Assembly: GCF_043194295.1 (NCBI RefSeq)
Contig: NZ_JBAFVK010000006.1
Length of the DNA: 64,000 nt
From: Xanthobacter autotrophicus
GTDB taxonomy: Bacteria; Pseudomonadota; Alphaproteobacteria; Rhizobiales; Xanthobacteraceae
Reading direction: 5' to 3' (one strand)
This document shows, in pieces, positions 41,467 to 49,423 of this stretch. The position numbers were made by a program, and so were the translations under genes. The notes beneath the pieces were generated by a model. That model worked only from the letters and a program-made list of their open reading frames with translations. It ran no database searches and had not been told where the DNA came from. Positions within the stretch are counted from its first letter, which is position 1, and every line of letters starts with the position of its first letter.

Positions 41467-42339
41467 TTACTTTGTCGTGTTGCTGAAATGTGACGGCGGC
41501 GCGCCGAGGAGTTTCCGGAAAGTGTGGGACATATGGGCCTGGTCGTAAAAGCCAACCGCCAGCGCAACCTCCGACAGGCTCAGCTGACCGGCGATGATCA
41601 ATTGCCTCGCGCGCTCCGTACGTTGCATCAGGATGTACCGGTAGGGCGACATTCCGGTCGCCCGCAGAACCTCGCGGTGGAGTTGCCGAACGCTGACGCC
41701 CATATCGGCGGCGAGATCCTCCAGGCTGAACGGCTTGGCCAAGTGGGCATCGATCCACTCACGATATTTCCCAAATTCGCGCTGCGATCCGGCGGTCCTT
41801 GGGTGCGAACCATATTTAACAGGAGTGTCGGCGATGAGCCGCAGTAGCAGCGCCGTGACAATCGTTTCGCCCAGTAATGGTCCGCTTTGGTGTCCGCTTG
41901 CGACATCCATGTGCATAGCGCTCATCAAATGATGAATGATTGGGTCGAGGCCATTCTTCCTTTCGAAGGAATCGCGTCGAAAAGCTTTATGCGTTAACCG
42001 CTCGACCGCATCTTGATCAATAAAAAGATGAATTCCTCGTTGGGCGCCTTGCCATGCCCCGTACGGCGTGTCCCAGGGCAATATAAGCTGTGGGCCGGTC
42101 GGAAAATCAAAAAACGGCTTCCTCATTCCGCCATAGCGGACCTTTATCGGACCACTCACCTGAGAAATCATCAAGGGTAGGGACGTTCTTGATGCATCTT
42201 CCTTAAACGTGCCCTCGGCAGGAACAGCGATCTCTTGGAAATCGAAGCCTCGCCACCCGGACCGAGAACTCGATGACAATATGGTCACCGGAGCCGACAA
42301 CGGTGACCATCGTTGTGAAGGTGGCGGATCGGCGTTCAT
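41467..42339 (-). CDS. AraC-family transcriptional regulator
   Basis: 290 residues. An N-terminal sensing domain of the cupin-like/AraC-binding-like class (about 20-170) and a C-terminal double HTH (about 195-288): FSLEDLAADMGVSVRQLHREVLRATGMSPYRYILMQRTERARQLI and LSEVALAVGFYDQAHMSHTFRKLLG. ATG 42339 is chosen; no good ribosome site is visible, and an upstream TTG (42438) adds 33 residues. Upstream of and co-oriented with the esterase gene, its likely target. No ligand can be named. Confidence 0.85.
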   Translation of the reverse strand: MNADPPPSQRWSPLSAPVTILSSSSRSGWRGFDFQEIAVPAEGTFKEDASRTSLPLMISQVSGPIKVRYGGMRKPFFDFPTGPQLILPWDTPYGAWQGAQRGIHLFIDQDAVERLTHKAFRRDSFERKNGLDPIIHHLMSAMHMDVASGHQSGPLLGETIVTALLLRLIADTPVKYGSHPRTAGSQREFGKYREWIDAHLAKPFSLEDLAADMGVSVRQLHREVLRATGMSPYRYILMQRTERARQLIIAGQLSLSEVALAVGFYDQAHMSHTFRKLLGAPPSHFSNTTK

Positions 42340-42473
42340 ATGTAGCGTGTCAATCTGTGTGAGAGGTCCGCGACAATTACGATGGTAATCCGGTGTCGCA
42401 GCCACCACGATATTCGCGATGTTGATTGTGACGCGCAAGAGGTTTTTGATATTGACTGTCGCTGCACTTCAAC

Positions 42474-42600
42474 CGCTTGAATTGACATTCAATTCGAAGA
42501 TCGTGGCGTGGCGGACCAACCGATCCACGGCGGCGAGGGTCATGGCGGTATCAAGACCTTGTTCCATAGCCCGAAAGGTGGGTGGGGCGATGAGCATGCC
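42474..42600 (-). pseudogene. Fragment of an IS21-family istB gene
   Basis: The minus strand reads PPFGLWNKVL and, in a neighbouring frame, DTAMTLAAVDRLVRHATIFELNV, the end of the IstB ATPase. It is frameshifted and lacks the rest of the element; no inverted repeats were found. Confidence 0.55.
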
Positions 42601-43048
42601 TCAGCCAGGATGTCTACTTCCCAGGATGTGACCCAATGTCGGCTTTCGGCGGGCTGGTCAAGTTCCGCTTCTGGCGCATTAAGCCGCCCTCTTCCACCAG
42701 CACCACCTGCGCCGCCTCGCTCATTAGGCGAACGGCATCGCTGTGAGGAGATGGTATTATGTGGGGTGGTGCTCTGTGGCGAGTAAATCGGCCACAAACC
42801 ATTGCAGCGCAATCGGTCTGGGTGGTGACCTCGCGCCGAGGAAATCACCCCTCGATCTGATCGAGGAAGTGAGGCGGGGCAGCGTCAACGCGTAACCGAT
42901 CCTTACAAGTTGGGCTGCATCGAACCGCCAAGGATCCTTGGCGGTTCGGCCCCGCCCCCTCTCTTCCGCCAGCCACGCCTCCATCGCCGCAGCCGCCAGC
43001 CGGCCAACCGCCTGATGCGTCAACTCCACCTGCTCCGCTGCCAGAGCC
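42601..43048. other. Degenerate region of the island
   Basis: About 450 nt of disrupted frames. One stretch on the minus strand (LMRQKRNLTSPPKADIGSHPG, 42610-42690) resembles translations of a repeat common in Hyphomicrobiales intergenic DNA. A 90-residue minus-strand frame (42757-43029) is uncharacterised and has no strong start support. Confidence 0.4.
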
Positions 43049-43535
43049 TCACAGCGCGCGGCTGGCGGTGCCTTTCATCAGGATGGGGCCGGTGGGGCGG
43101 CCGGTGGGGGAGCCGCCGGCGGGTTCGAGAGTCACCTCGAAGAGCTGCTCCGGCACCGCCGTGGGCAGGCCTTTGAGTTGCAGGTCGAGGCTGCGCAGGG
43201 CATCCACCAGGCCCACCGACACTGGACCGCGCTTCCCGATCCCACAGGGTCCAGACCTGAAGCGCCTTGCCCTCCGGCGCCCGCAGCGCGGCGAGCGGCA
43301 CCAGCTCGGCGAGGCCGTCCCTGAAGGCGTTGACCACCGCCGCCGGCCGGTTGCCACCGGACAGCAGCACGGCGACCAGCACCGGCGCGCGCGCGGTCCG
43401 CGCATCTGGAAGCCGAGGCCGATAGCGAGCAGCAGTGCCGCGGCGGTAGCCCCCATTCTGGCGGCCCTGTCCCACAGGGGCCTGATCGCAACGGCAGTCG
43501 GCGGAAAGAGCTTTTCGTTGCGCCGGGCGGCCTGA
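43049..43535 (-). pseudogene. Decayed RskA-type anti-sigma factor gene
   Basis: Two frames together spell the C-terminal half of an anti-sigma-K-like protein: AARMGATAAALLLAIGLG (membrane helix), then in a second frame LSGGNRPAAVVNAFRDGLAELVPLAALRAPEGKALQVWTLWD, then back to QLFEVTLEPAGGSPTGRPTGPILMKG. At least two frameshifts; no partner sigma gene adjoins. Confidence 0.6.
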
Positions 43536-43786
43536 TGAAGTCGGGCTTGAAGGCCTATTTCAGGCCCGAGCTGATCGAGAATGGCGGCGTTGCGTCATTC
43601 CCCCGACGGAAAAAACACCAATTGGGCTCCATCTCGCGCGGAGGGGCCCCACTGGTCCTGCGGCGAAGGGGGAAAGTCTGAAACCACCCCCCTCCCTCGG
43701 TCGGTACCGCCGACGGCTTCAGGGCCTCGCCAGGCGGTTGCCGGTCGCGGCACTCTCCCCCACCGTAGGGGGGGGCCGCAGCCGCC

Positions 43787-44164
43787 TCACCGTCCTCCTG
43801 GCGTCCTGACGGGGTGGCCGAAGCCGCCTTCGTGCCTGGCGTTCTTCGAGCGGTTGCAGCGGCCGCACATGGGCTGCCAGTTGCTCTTGTCCCAGAACAG
43901 GGCCATGTCGCCCTTGGCCGGGATGCGGTGGTCTACCATCGTGGCAGGCTTGCCGCAGGACACGCAGGTCTGATGGCCAGGCTCGGCGAGGAAGGCCTTG
44001 CTGGCGGCGCGCCACTTGTCGGTGTAGCCGCGCTGGCTCGAGGTCGGTCGGCGGGCGTCATAATAGCGATCATAGTCCCGCTTGCGCTTGATCGCGCATT
44101 CGCACTTCACACCGTGCGGGACCTTCTTCCCGCAGCCGCAGATGTAGGGGGCATGGAACGGCAT
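43787..44164 (-). CDS. HNH endonuclease (island)
   Basis: 125 residues. N-terminal cysteine pairs (CGCGKK, CEC), then a zinc-supported HNH core: CVSC (C67, C70), DHR with H79, SNW with N95, CGRC (C100, C103) and H111. Phage-type small HNH nucleases sit near replication or packaging genes; the gene is next to the island replication set. A true cut site cannot be predicted. Confidence 0.88.
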   Translation of the reverse strand: MPFHAPYICGCGKKVPHGVKCECAIKRKRDYDRYYDARRPTSSQRGYTDKWRAASKAFLAEPGHQTCVSCGKPATMVDHRIPAKGDMALFWDKSNWQPMCGRCNRSKNARHEGGFGHPVRTPGGR

Positions 44165-44254
44165 CGTCTCGTCTCTCCTTCCGAACTTGGTGAAATCGGT
44201 TCCTTTCCGCGAAGCCCGGAGCCGGGGGCGGGGTGCCGGTTCATCAGGTACCCA

Positions 44255-44452
44255 TCAGGTAAAGCCGGGCGACTGGCGGATGCGGTGGTGACGGTCGGTG
44301 TCGGCCCGCCCCTCGCGGCTATGCCGGTCGATCCAGTCCCATGCCGCCGCGTTGCTGCTGAAGCCTTTGGCGATGGGTTCGCCCTCTTCGTCGATCACGT
44401 CGTGGGTGCCCTCGGCATTGGGTTCCACATGAAGATTGGTGCGGTCGTTCAT
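44255..44452 (-). CDS. Small hypothetical protein (island)
   Basis: 65 residues, hydrophilic (NLHVEPNAEGTHDVIDEEGEPIAKGF then AAWDWIDRHSREGRAD), unrecognised; resembles small DUF2188-like proteins in size and the EGEPIAKGFSSNAAAW motif. AGGAAAG lies about 9 nt before ATG 44452. Confidence 0.6.
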   Translation of the reverse strand: MNDRTNLHVEPNAEGTHDVIDEEGEPIAKGFSSNAAAWDWIDRHSREGRADTDRHHRIRQSPGFT

Positions 44453-44528
44453 CGGCTCATTCTTTCCTGATGGGGGATAGCTGATCGGATGGGGTGCGCC
44501 GGCGGGGCGGCGGGTTTCCACCTGGCGC

Positions 44529-45128
44529 TCATGACGCTCGCCCACCGGGCTTGAACACCTCGGCGCGGGCGATGCGCTCGGCGTCGGCACGGCGAAGGCC
44601 CGCGTCATATTCGAGGACAGCGGCCCGCTCATCGAAGGCCGCCTGCCAGTCCTCGGCATCCCAGCCGGCCAAGCGCGAAAAATGCGTGATCCGCTCCGGT
44701 GACGAACCGACAAAACCCTCAAAACCCACTCCGGTAAGGTTTTGAGGGTTTTGACAGGTCGGCTCCGAGGCGCAGGGCAGATTTTTTGGCGACGCCTGAC
44801 GTTCCTTCGCCTCCCTGCTCCGCCCAGGTGCCGGGGGAGGCGTCGGTCCGGACGAAAAACGCTCCAGTCGCCCTGAGGCGGCACCCTCAAAACCCTCGAA
44901 ACCACCCTCGTGGTGTCGGTGCACCCGTTCGCGGTTTTCGCTTTCGGCCGGACTGGGCACCCTCGAAACCCTCGAAACCCGCTCAACAGGGCTTGCGGAT
45001 TTCGCCATTCGCTCAGAATGCGAACCCTCAAAACCCTCGAAACTGTATCCCGGTGGGTTTTGAGGGTTTTGGGGGTTTCGACAGTGGGCGTTTTCAGATT
45101 TTTTCAGCCCGTCGTACCAGTTGCCCAT
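44529..45128 (-). CDS. Hypothetical protein with NPQNPQN/GFEGFEG repeats (island)
   Basis: 199 residues, with an N-terminal MGNWYDGLKKS and a C-terminal helical part (DDWQAAFDERAAVLEYDAGLRRADAERIARAEVF) typical of proteins beside phage-type primases. Between them lie repeated blocks NPQNPQN and GFEGFEG coded by AAAACCC/CCCTCAAAA DNA; the DNA forms perfect inverted repeats. The blocks look inserted in frame. The stop of the DUF3987 gene is upstream; spacing is only a few nt. Function unknown. Confidence 0.6.
   Translation of the reverse strand: MGNWYDGLKKSENAHCRNPQNPQNPPGYSFEGFEGSHSERMAKSASPVERVSRVSRVPSPAESENRERVHRHHEGGFEGFEGAASGRLERFSSGPTPPPAPGRSREAKERQASPKNLPCASEPTCQNPQNLTGVGFEGFVGSSPERITHFSRLAGWDAEDWQAAFDERAAVLEYDAGLRRADAERIARAEVFKPGGRAS
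44711..44753. repeat. Intragenic 16-bp palindrome
   Basis: CAAAACCCTCAAAACC (44711-44726), 11-nt loop, GGTTTTGAGGGTTTTG (44738-44753): a perfect inverted repeat inside a coding region. Confidence 0.9.
45025..45066. repeat. Second intragenic palindrome
   Basis: CCCTCAAAACCC (45025-45036) and GGGTTTTGAGGG (45055-45066) form a 12-bp inverted repeat. Half-copies CCCTCAAAACCCTCGAAACC and CCCTCGAAACCCTCGAAACC lie near 44884 and 44961. Confidence 0.8.
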
Positions 45129-45132
45129 TGGC

Positions 45133-47310
45133 TCACCTCCCGAGGCTCGGGTGCCAGGCGTAGGCGATGGTCGGACGGCCACCTTTCGAGGCGGCCGGCT
45201 TCTCCACCTCGGCGCAATGGTTCGTGCCCACCAGCATGTCGATTGCCGCACTCACCGCATCCCGGTCAGAGAGACCAGCCCACGCCTTCTGATGGACATC
45301 GCGCGCCGTGAACGGACTGGGGAGCTGCGCCCGCCGCTCCACGATCAGGCGGGCGCCGTCCTCCACCACCGAGTTGCCGGAGGCATAGAGGCGGCTCGCG
45401 TGGCTGCGCAGGTAGTCGGCCCAGCCCAGCGCCCGACGGATCGCGTCCTCCCCCACCTCGAACCGGCCGCCTTCGATCAGCTCGAACAGCAAGGCGAGGC
45501 TGGCCACCGTCGCCGGCATCTTCAGCAGGTGGCTTTCCATGGTGGAGGACAGGACGCCCGAACGGGCCTCGCTCTGGATCTCTTCCATCCACTGGCGGAA
45601 GAGGTCCTGCGCCGCAGCCGAAAAGCGCATGATGAGAGGATGCTCGGTCGTGCCGGGAAGGCTTCCCGCCAGAGCGTCGAAGGCGGCCTGATAGCGCTCG
45701 CGCGCGTCCCGGTCGGGATGGCGGTCGGTCCATTTCCATTGGCCGATATCGTCCGGCCAGACCGCGAGCTGCAGGCGCTGGATCAGGCCGTCATTGCTGG
45801 CGCCCGTCATGGCGCCACGAACGATCGGGGCGATGCGCGAGGGCTGCACTCCGCCGATGAGGCTCAAGGTGCAGTTCTCGATCCGCACCGTGCCCCGGCC
45901 GATGCGGTCGTAGATGAACCGCCCGTCGCCGTTGAAGGCTTCAAGGTAGAAGGCGCGCTCGCCCTGGAATTCCTCCCGCTCCATGCGGGCAAGGAAGCCC
46001 GTCAGCTCGTCACGGATCAGCAGGAGGCCCCGCGGGTTCTGGTTCAGCAGTTCGCCCAGCTTCTCCACTGTGGCGTCGTTGACGATGAGCCGGGGACAGG
46101 GCTTCTCCTCTTCCTCATCATCGCCCGCCTGCGCCTCGAGGATGGCGCGGGCGCCGTCGCGGTCGCCATCCTTCAGAGCCTTCTCGGCGCGCTTCTTGGC
46201 ATCCTTGGCGTCGAACACGGACAAGGTGTCGGCCACCGCATCGGCCCGCAGCTCGGCTTCCCAGGCCTCCCGCATGCGATCCTGAATGGCGTAGACGGGG
46301 GAGAGGGCAGATTGCATGGCCGGCGTCTTCATGGCGCTCGGCCGGCCGATGATGGCGCCCCACAGGTTCGGCACCACGGTCCAGTCGTCATTTTGCTTGG
46401 GTGCGATGCGCACCCGGTTGCCCACCACGGCGGCGAGGCCGCACAGGGCCGTCACGGCGGCAAAGTCCGGCGGCGCCTGCTGGCGATCCGCTACGTCCGT
46501 CACATAGCCGCCGATCGCCGCCGGAAGCAGTTCGGGGATGAAGGGCAGGACGGCGGGCAGGGAGGAGAGGATCGGCGCCGGGCCGGCGGGCCCCGCCATG
46601 GCCGCGGCGAGCGCATCCTCGATCAGCGACCATGCCATGCCCGCGGGAAGATCATCGGCAAGGTCCCATTTCTGCGGCAGGCCGTCGGGAAGCGTCACCA
46701 CCTCGGCAAAGACGGCGCCGGCGGCGTGGGCGAGCGCGGCAACGTCGGCGGCATAGGCCGCGCCGGGCGCATCGCAATCGGGCCATATGGCGACACGGCG
46801 CCCGGCGAGTGGGCGCCAGTCCGCTTTGCGCGCGGCTTTCGATCCGCCGGGCGAGGTGATGACGACGTGATCGGGGAAGAGCTTGCCGGCGGCGTCGGCC
46901 ACCTTCTCGCCCTCCACCACCAGCACGGGAGCCTCGGGGCGGGCGGCGAGGCGATCCAGTCCATAGAGCGGGCGCGGTTCAGGAAAGCCCTTGCATCGCC
47001 ATCCGCGCTTGCCGTCCGGCCCCTCGCAGAAGGTGACGGGCCGCACCTGCTTGTCAGCGGGCACACCGTTCGCTGGCCGGTCGTACCGGACGATGCAGCC
47101 GAGGAAGCGGCCCTCGCCATCGCGATAGCGCCAGCCGGCCGTGAAGGCGTAGCCCGGCGGGGCGAAAGCCGAAAGGGTCGCGGTGGTGAGCTTGGGCGCA
47201 TCCTCCGGAACGGGCAGGATCGGCCGCCATGGATCATTGTCCGGCAGGTCGGGCGCGGCTTCGAGTTCGTCGGCGCCGAGGGGAGCGAAGGGATCGGCGT
47301 GTTCCGTCAT
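45133..47310 (-). CDS. DUF3987 / Toprim primase-helicase-like protein (island)
   Basis: 725 residues. N-terminal region with a Toprim-like motif VLVVEGEKVADAAG (about 128-141) and WPDCDAPG, then a DUF3987 domain (about 230-725: WGAIIGRPSAMKTPA, a P-loop-like stretch; RDELTGF; RIENCTLSLIGGVQPS; GLIQRLQLAVWPD). Such proteins form the replication core of P4-like and other integrated elements. The ATG at 47310 overlaps the stop of the preceding small gene by 4 nt. Confidence 0.87.
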   Translation of the reverse strand: MTEHADPFAPLGADELEAAPDLPDNDPWRPILPVPEDAPKLTTATLSAFAPPGYAFTAGWRYRDGEGRFLGCIVRYDRPANGVPADKQVRPVTFCEGPDGKRGWRCKGFPEPRPLYGLDRLAARPEAPVLVVEGEKVADAAGKLFPDHVVITSPGGSKAARKADWRPLAGRRVAIWPDCDAPGAAYAADVAALAHAAGAVFAEVVTLPDGLPQKWDLADDLPAGMAWSLIEDALAAAMAGPAGPAPILSSLPAVLPFIPELLPAAIGGYVTDVADRQQAPPDFAAVTALCGLAAVVGNRVRIAPKQNDDWTVVPNLWGAIIGRPSAMKTPAMQSALSPVYAIQDRMREAWEAELRADAVADTLSVFDAKDAKKRAEKALKDGDRDGARAILEAQAGDDEEEEKPCPRLIVNDATVEKLGELLNQNPRGLLLIRDELTGFLARMEREEFQGERAFYLEAFNGDGRFIYDRIGRGTVRIENCTLSLIGGVQPSRIAPIVRGAMTGASNDGLIQRLQLAVWPDDIGQWKWTDRHPDRDARERYQAAFDALAGSLPGTTEHPLIMRFSAAAQDLFRQWMEEIQSEARSGVLSSTMESHLLKMPATVASLALLFELIEGGRFEVGEDAIRRALGWADYLRSHASRLYASGNSVVEDGARLIVERRAQLPSPFTARDVHQKAWAGLSDRDAVSAAIDMLVGTNHCAEVEKPAASKGGRPTIAYAWHPSLGR

Positions 47311-47606
47311 CTCACCGTTCCGGACAGTGCGAGCATATCGGCGATCCGCCGGGCGGCATCGGTCTGCGACAGGTCGAAGAGGAAGGCGGCGAGCGAGACC
47401 GGATCGCCGCCCTTGTCACCGGTGGCGAAGTCGGCCCACCGCCCGGTGGTGAGGTTCACCCGGAAGCTGCCGGGATGTCGGTCGGCGCGGCGCGGATTGC
47501 GGGCTACCCACTCGCGGCCTTCGCGGTGGCCAGCGGGGAGCCATCGCACCACCAGGGCGGGCAAAGCAGGGCGGGCGGCATCGTTGATGCCGTCGAAGTC
47601 GATCAT
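47307..47606 (-). CDS. Small primase-associated protein (island)
   Basis: 99 residues with VRWLPAGHREGREWVARNPRRADRHPGSFRVNLTTGRWADFATGDKGGDPVSLAAFL. The FRVNLTTGRWADFATGDKGGD part resembles the fold around primase zinc/CHC2-like motifs seen beside DUF3987 proteins. Overlaps both neighbours by 4 nt (ATGA), so it is translationally coupled. Confidence 0.7.
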   Translation of the reverse strand: MIDFDGINDAARPALPALVVRWLPAGHREGREWVARNPRRADRHPGSFRVNLTTGRWADFATGDKGGDPVSLAAFLFDLSQTDAARRIADMLALSGTVR

Positions 47607-48055
47607 CGCCCGCCTCCCCACACCTCGGAGCCGAAGCGGGCGATCAGGGCGGCTTCGGCGCGCCCATGGTCCTTCTTGCGGGCGAAGCACCCGGCGGCCG
47701 GCCACAGTCGCAAGGCGAGGGCGCGGGCCTTCTCCTTGTCTGCATCGAGGCGGAAGTGGCGTTTCCATGAGGTCGGCGCGACGAGGTTCGTCGGCACCTG
47801 CAGCGCGGACAGGGCGCCGATGATGGTCCCATGCGCCATGCCGAACTTGAAGGTGGAGGCGACGCCCTGCTTGGGCATGGCGTGTACCGCCTCCACGAAC
47901 GCGGCCACCGGTCGGGTGCTGCGGATCAAAGCCGAGAACGTGGCGGCATCGATCTGGCCGCCGGCCACCGGCAGGTCGCCCGCGGCGAGCGTGCCGTCGG
48001 TGTGCAGCAGCGCCCATGCGCCCGAGATGCCCGGATCAATGCCGAGGACGGTCAC
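47603..48055 (-). CDS. RuvC-like Holliday junction nuclease (island)
   Basis: 150 residues: LGIDPGISGA with catalytic D7, FVEAVHAMP with a second acidic residue, and DHGRAEAALIARFG as the C-terminal acidic helix of RuvC. Phage-type RuvC resolvases process replication intermediates. First gene in the overlapping set with the primase-like genes. Confidence 0.82.
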   Translation of the reverse strand: MTVLGIDPGISGAWALLHTDGTLAAGDLPVAGGQIDAATFSALIRSTRPVAAFVEAVHAMPKQGVASTFKFGMAHGTIIGALSALQVPTNLVAPTSWKRHFRLDADKEKARALALRLWPAAGCFARKKDHGRAEAALIARFGSEVWGGGR

Positions 48056-48091
48056 GTCGTGTCTCCATGGGAAGGGGGAGCGGATGCCCGG

Positions 48092-48310
48092 TCACGCCTG
48101 GCACGCGGCCTCGGTCGCCACGGGCACACGGCGGGATTTGGCGCGCTCGATCACAGCTTCGAGTTCGGCCTGCGACCAGCGCGAAAGAGCACCGATCTTG
48201 ATCGGCTTCGGCACGGTGCCGTCGGCCACCCGCCGCCAGAAGGTGGGCACGCTGATGTGGAGAAGCGCCGCGCCTTCGCGGGCAGTAAGCAGGTGATCGT
48301 TAGGGTTCAT
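48092..48310 (-). CDS. AlpA-like HTH DNA-binding protein (island)
   Basis: 72 residues: LLTAREGAALLHISVPTFWRRVADGTVPKPIKIGALSRWSQAELEAVIER is an AlpA/excisionase-type winged HTH. In P4-like elements AlpA controls integrase expression and excision. GAGG lies 8 nt before ATG 48310. The four palindromes just upstream (48366-48468) are its likely binding sites (inference). Confidence 0.85.
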   Translation of the reverse strand: MNPNDHLLTAREGAALLHISVPTFWRRVADGTVPKPIKIGALSRWSQAELEAVIERAKSRRVPVATEAACQA

Positions 48311-48365
48311 TGATTTGCCTCGCGGTTGAGTGATGCGAGGTGAAACTATCAATGAATTCAGAGGC

Positions 48366-48468
48366 TAACCGATGGTTCGCCCGCGATCTTGTTTCGAAGC
48401 ACCGGTTCGACCCACGTTCCTCAGCGAACCGGTGGTTCGGTCACGTAAATGGCAAGAACCGGTGGTTC
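48366..48468. repeat. Four 13-bp palindromic sites at exact 30-bp spacing
   Basis: TAACCGATGGTTC (48366), GAAGCACCGGTTC (48396), GAACCGGTGGTTC (48426) and GAACCGGTGGTTC (48456). Consensus GAACC-N3-GGTTC. Start-to-start distance is 30 bp each time, about three helical turns, so all face the same side of DNA. The array fills the gap upstream of the AlpA-like gene. Confidence 0.85.
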
Positions 48469-48490
48469 AAGTTCGCCTAAGTGCTTGATC

Positions 48491-49423
48491 CTACTTGACC
48501 CTCCTCGCCTTGAGACGGAAGTCGGCGAGCCATTCGGCGTACCACTTCTTGCTCAGGGGTCTACCGTTAAACCTGAATAGTGGAACCTCGGCTTTGGCGT
48601 CATGCTCTGCGGCCCAGCGCATGGCGAGGCGAACGCCCTCGCCGTCCGAGGCGAAGGCAATCTCCCTGAAGCGGCGCTGGGCGATTTCATTCAGGGTGTG
48701 GTGGCGTTCCGCCTTCCGGTCGGCTTGACCACCCTTCGCGCCATTCTCTCTGTTCTTCTCTGTCAGCTCCATGTGTTTCAACATGAAAACCTCATACCGC
48801 ATCTTAATCCGATATTCGCTCACCAATATTCCGAGACGAAAATCGTCATTATGAATATAATAGAGGGCAAGCATATTTGCTGCATACCATACGCGGCTTA
48901 GAGGGCTTGTCAGATGAACCGCCGCCAGCTCGAAGATCGCGAGATGGGCGTTTTCGGGATCGTTAGCGTGCAACGCCTTGATCTTCTCCCCTCCCACGAT
49001 GCTCGCAAGTCGCGCTAACAGCTCAGCGGTAGGTCCTGCCCCGCCATCTGCCCAGCCATGGGCATGAAGCACCCCCATGCATTGGAAATACAAATCCAGA
49101 TCGTCGAAATCCTTGATCTGCATTGCGGTAAACCCGCCCGGCCATTCACCGTGGCGAAACTCGGTTATCCCTCTGTCTACGTCGTGCGACGCGATCCCCG
49201 ACGTGACGAAAGGGCCGATATCCTCCAGCTCGGGGTGACCGGGGAATTCCAGTTGGTCGTCAGGCGGCGGGTAGGCAATCCAGACCTGTTCCGGGTCCTG
49301 TGAAGGATCTTCCCCGCTTGCGGTAAGGAGGATGCGGCGGGGCGAAACCTTTACAAACTCCCGCCCGCCCAGCCGCATCTTCGGAAACTGGTCCAGGCTG
49401 AAGCGATCAATCTTATCTGCCAT
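48491..49423 (-). CDS. Hypothetical protein downstream of the integrase
   Basis: 310 residues, unrecognised. A beta-containing N-terminus (FSLDQFPKMRLGGREFVKVSPRRILLT), a helical middle (AELLARLASIVGGEKIKAL, SRVWYAANMLALYYIHND) and a C-terminal segment NGAKGGQADRKAERHHTLNEIAQRRFREIAFASDGEGVRLAMRWAAEH common in mobile-element proteins of unknown role. GAGG lies 6 nt before ATG 49423, inside the end of the integrase gene (11-nt overlap). Confidence 0.6.
   Translation of the reverse strand: MADKIDRFSLDQFPKMRLGGREFVKVSPRRILLTASGEDPSQDPEQVWIAYPPPDDQLEFPGHPELEDIGPFVTSGIASHDVDRGITEFRHGEWPGGFTAMQIKDFDDLDLYFQCMGVLHAHGWADGGAGPTAELLARLASIVGGEKIKALHANDPENAHLAIFELAAVHLTSPLSRVWYAANMLALYYIHNDDFRLGILVSEYRIKMRYEVFMLKHMELTEKNRENGAKGGQADRKAERHHTLNEIAQRRFREIAFASDGEGVRLAMRWAAEHDAKAEVPLFRFNGRPLSKKWYAEWLADFRLKARRVK

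Noticed and set aside
42614..42802. Minus-strand MVCGRFTRH start resembling an SOS-associated peptidase
   Set aside because: The true family needs Cys at position 2 and a long conserved domain; only a short fragment exists in degenerate DNA.
42757..43029. 90-residue minus-strand frame in the island
   Set aside because: Possibly a gene fragment, but no start support, no family and surrounded by decayed sequence.
45121..47823. Long plus-strand frame opposite the DUF3987 gene
   Set aside because: Antisense shadow; the minus-strand products have recognisable motifs and coupled overlaps.
48366..48468. CRISPR-like regular spacing of repeats
   Set aside because: Units are 13-bp palindromes with 17-bp gaps and no cas genes; the pattern fits operator or iteron arrays.
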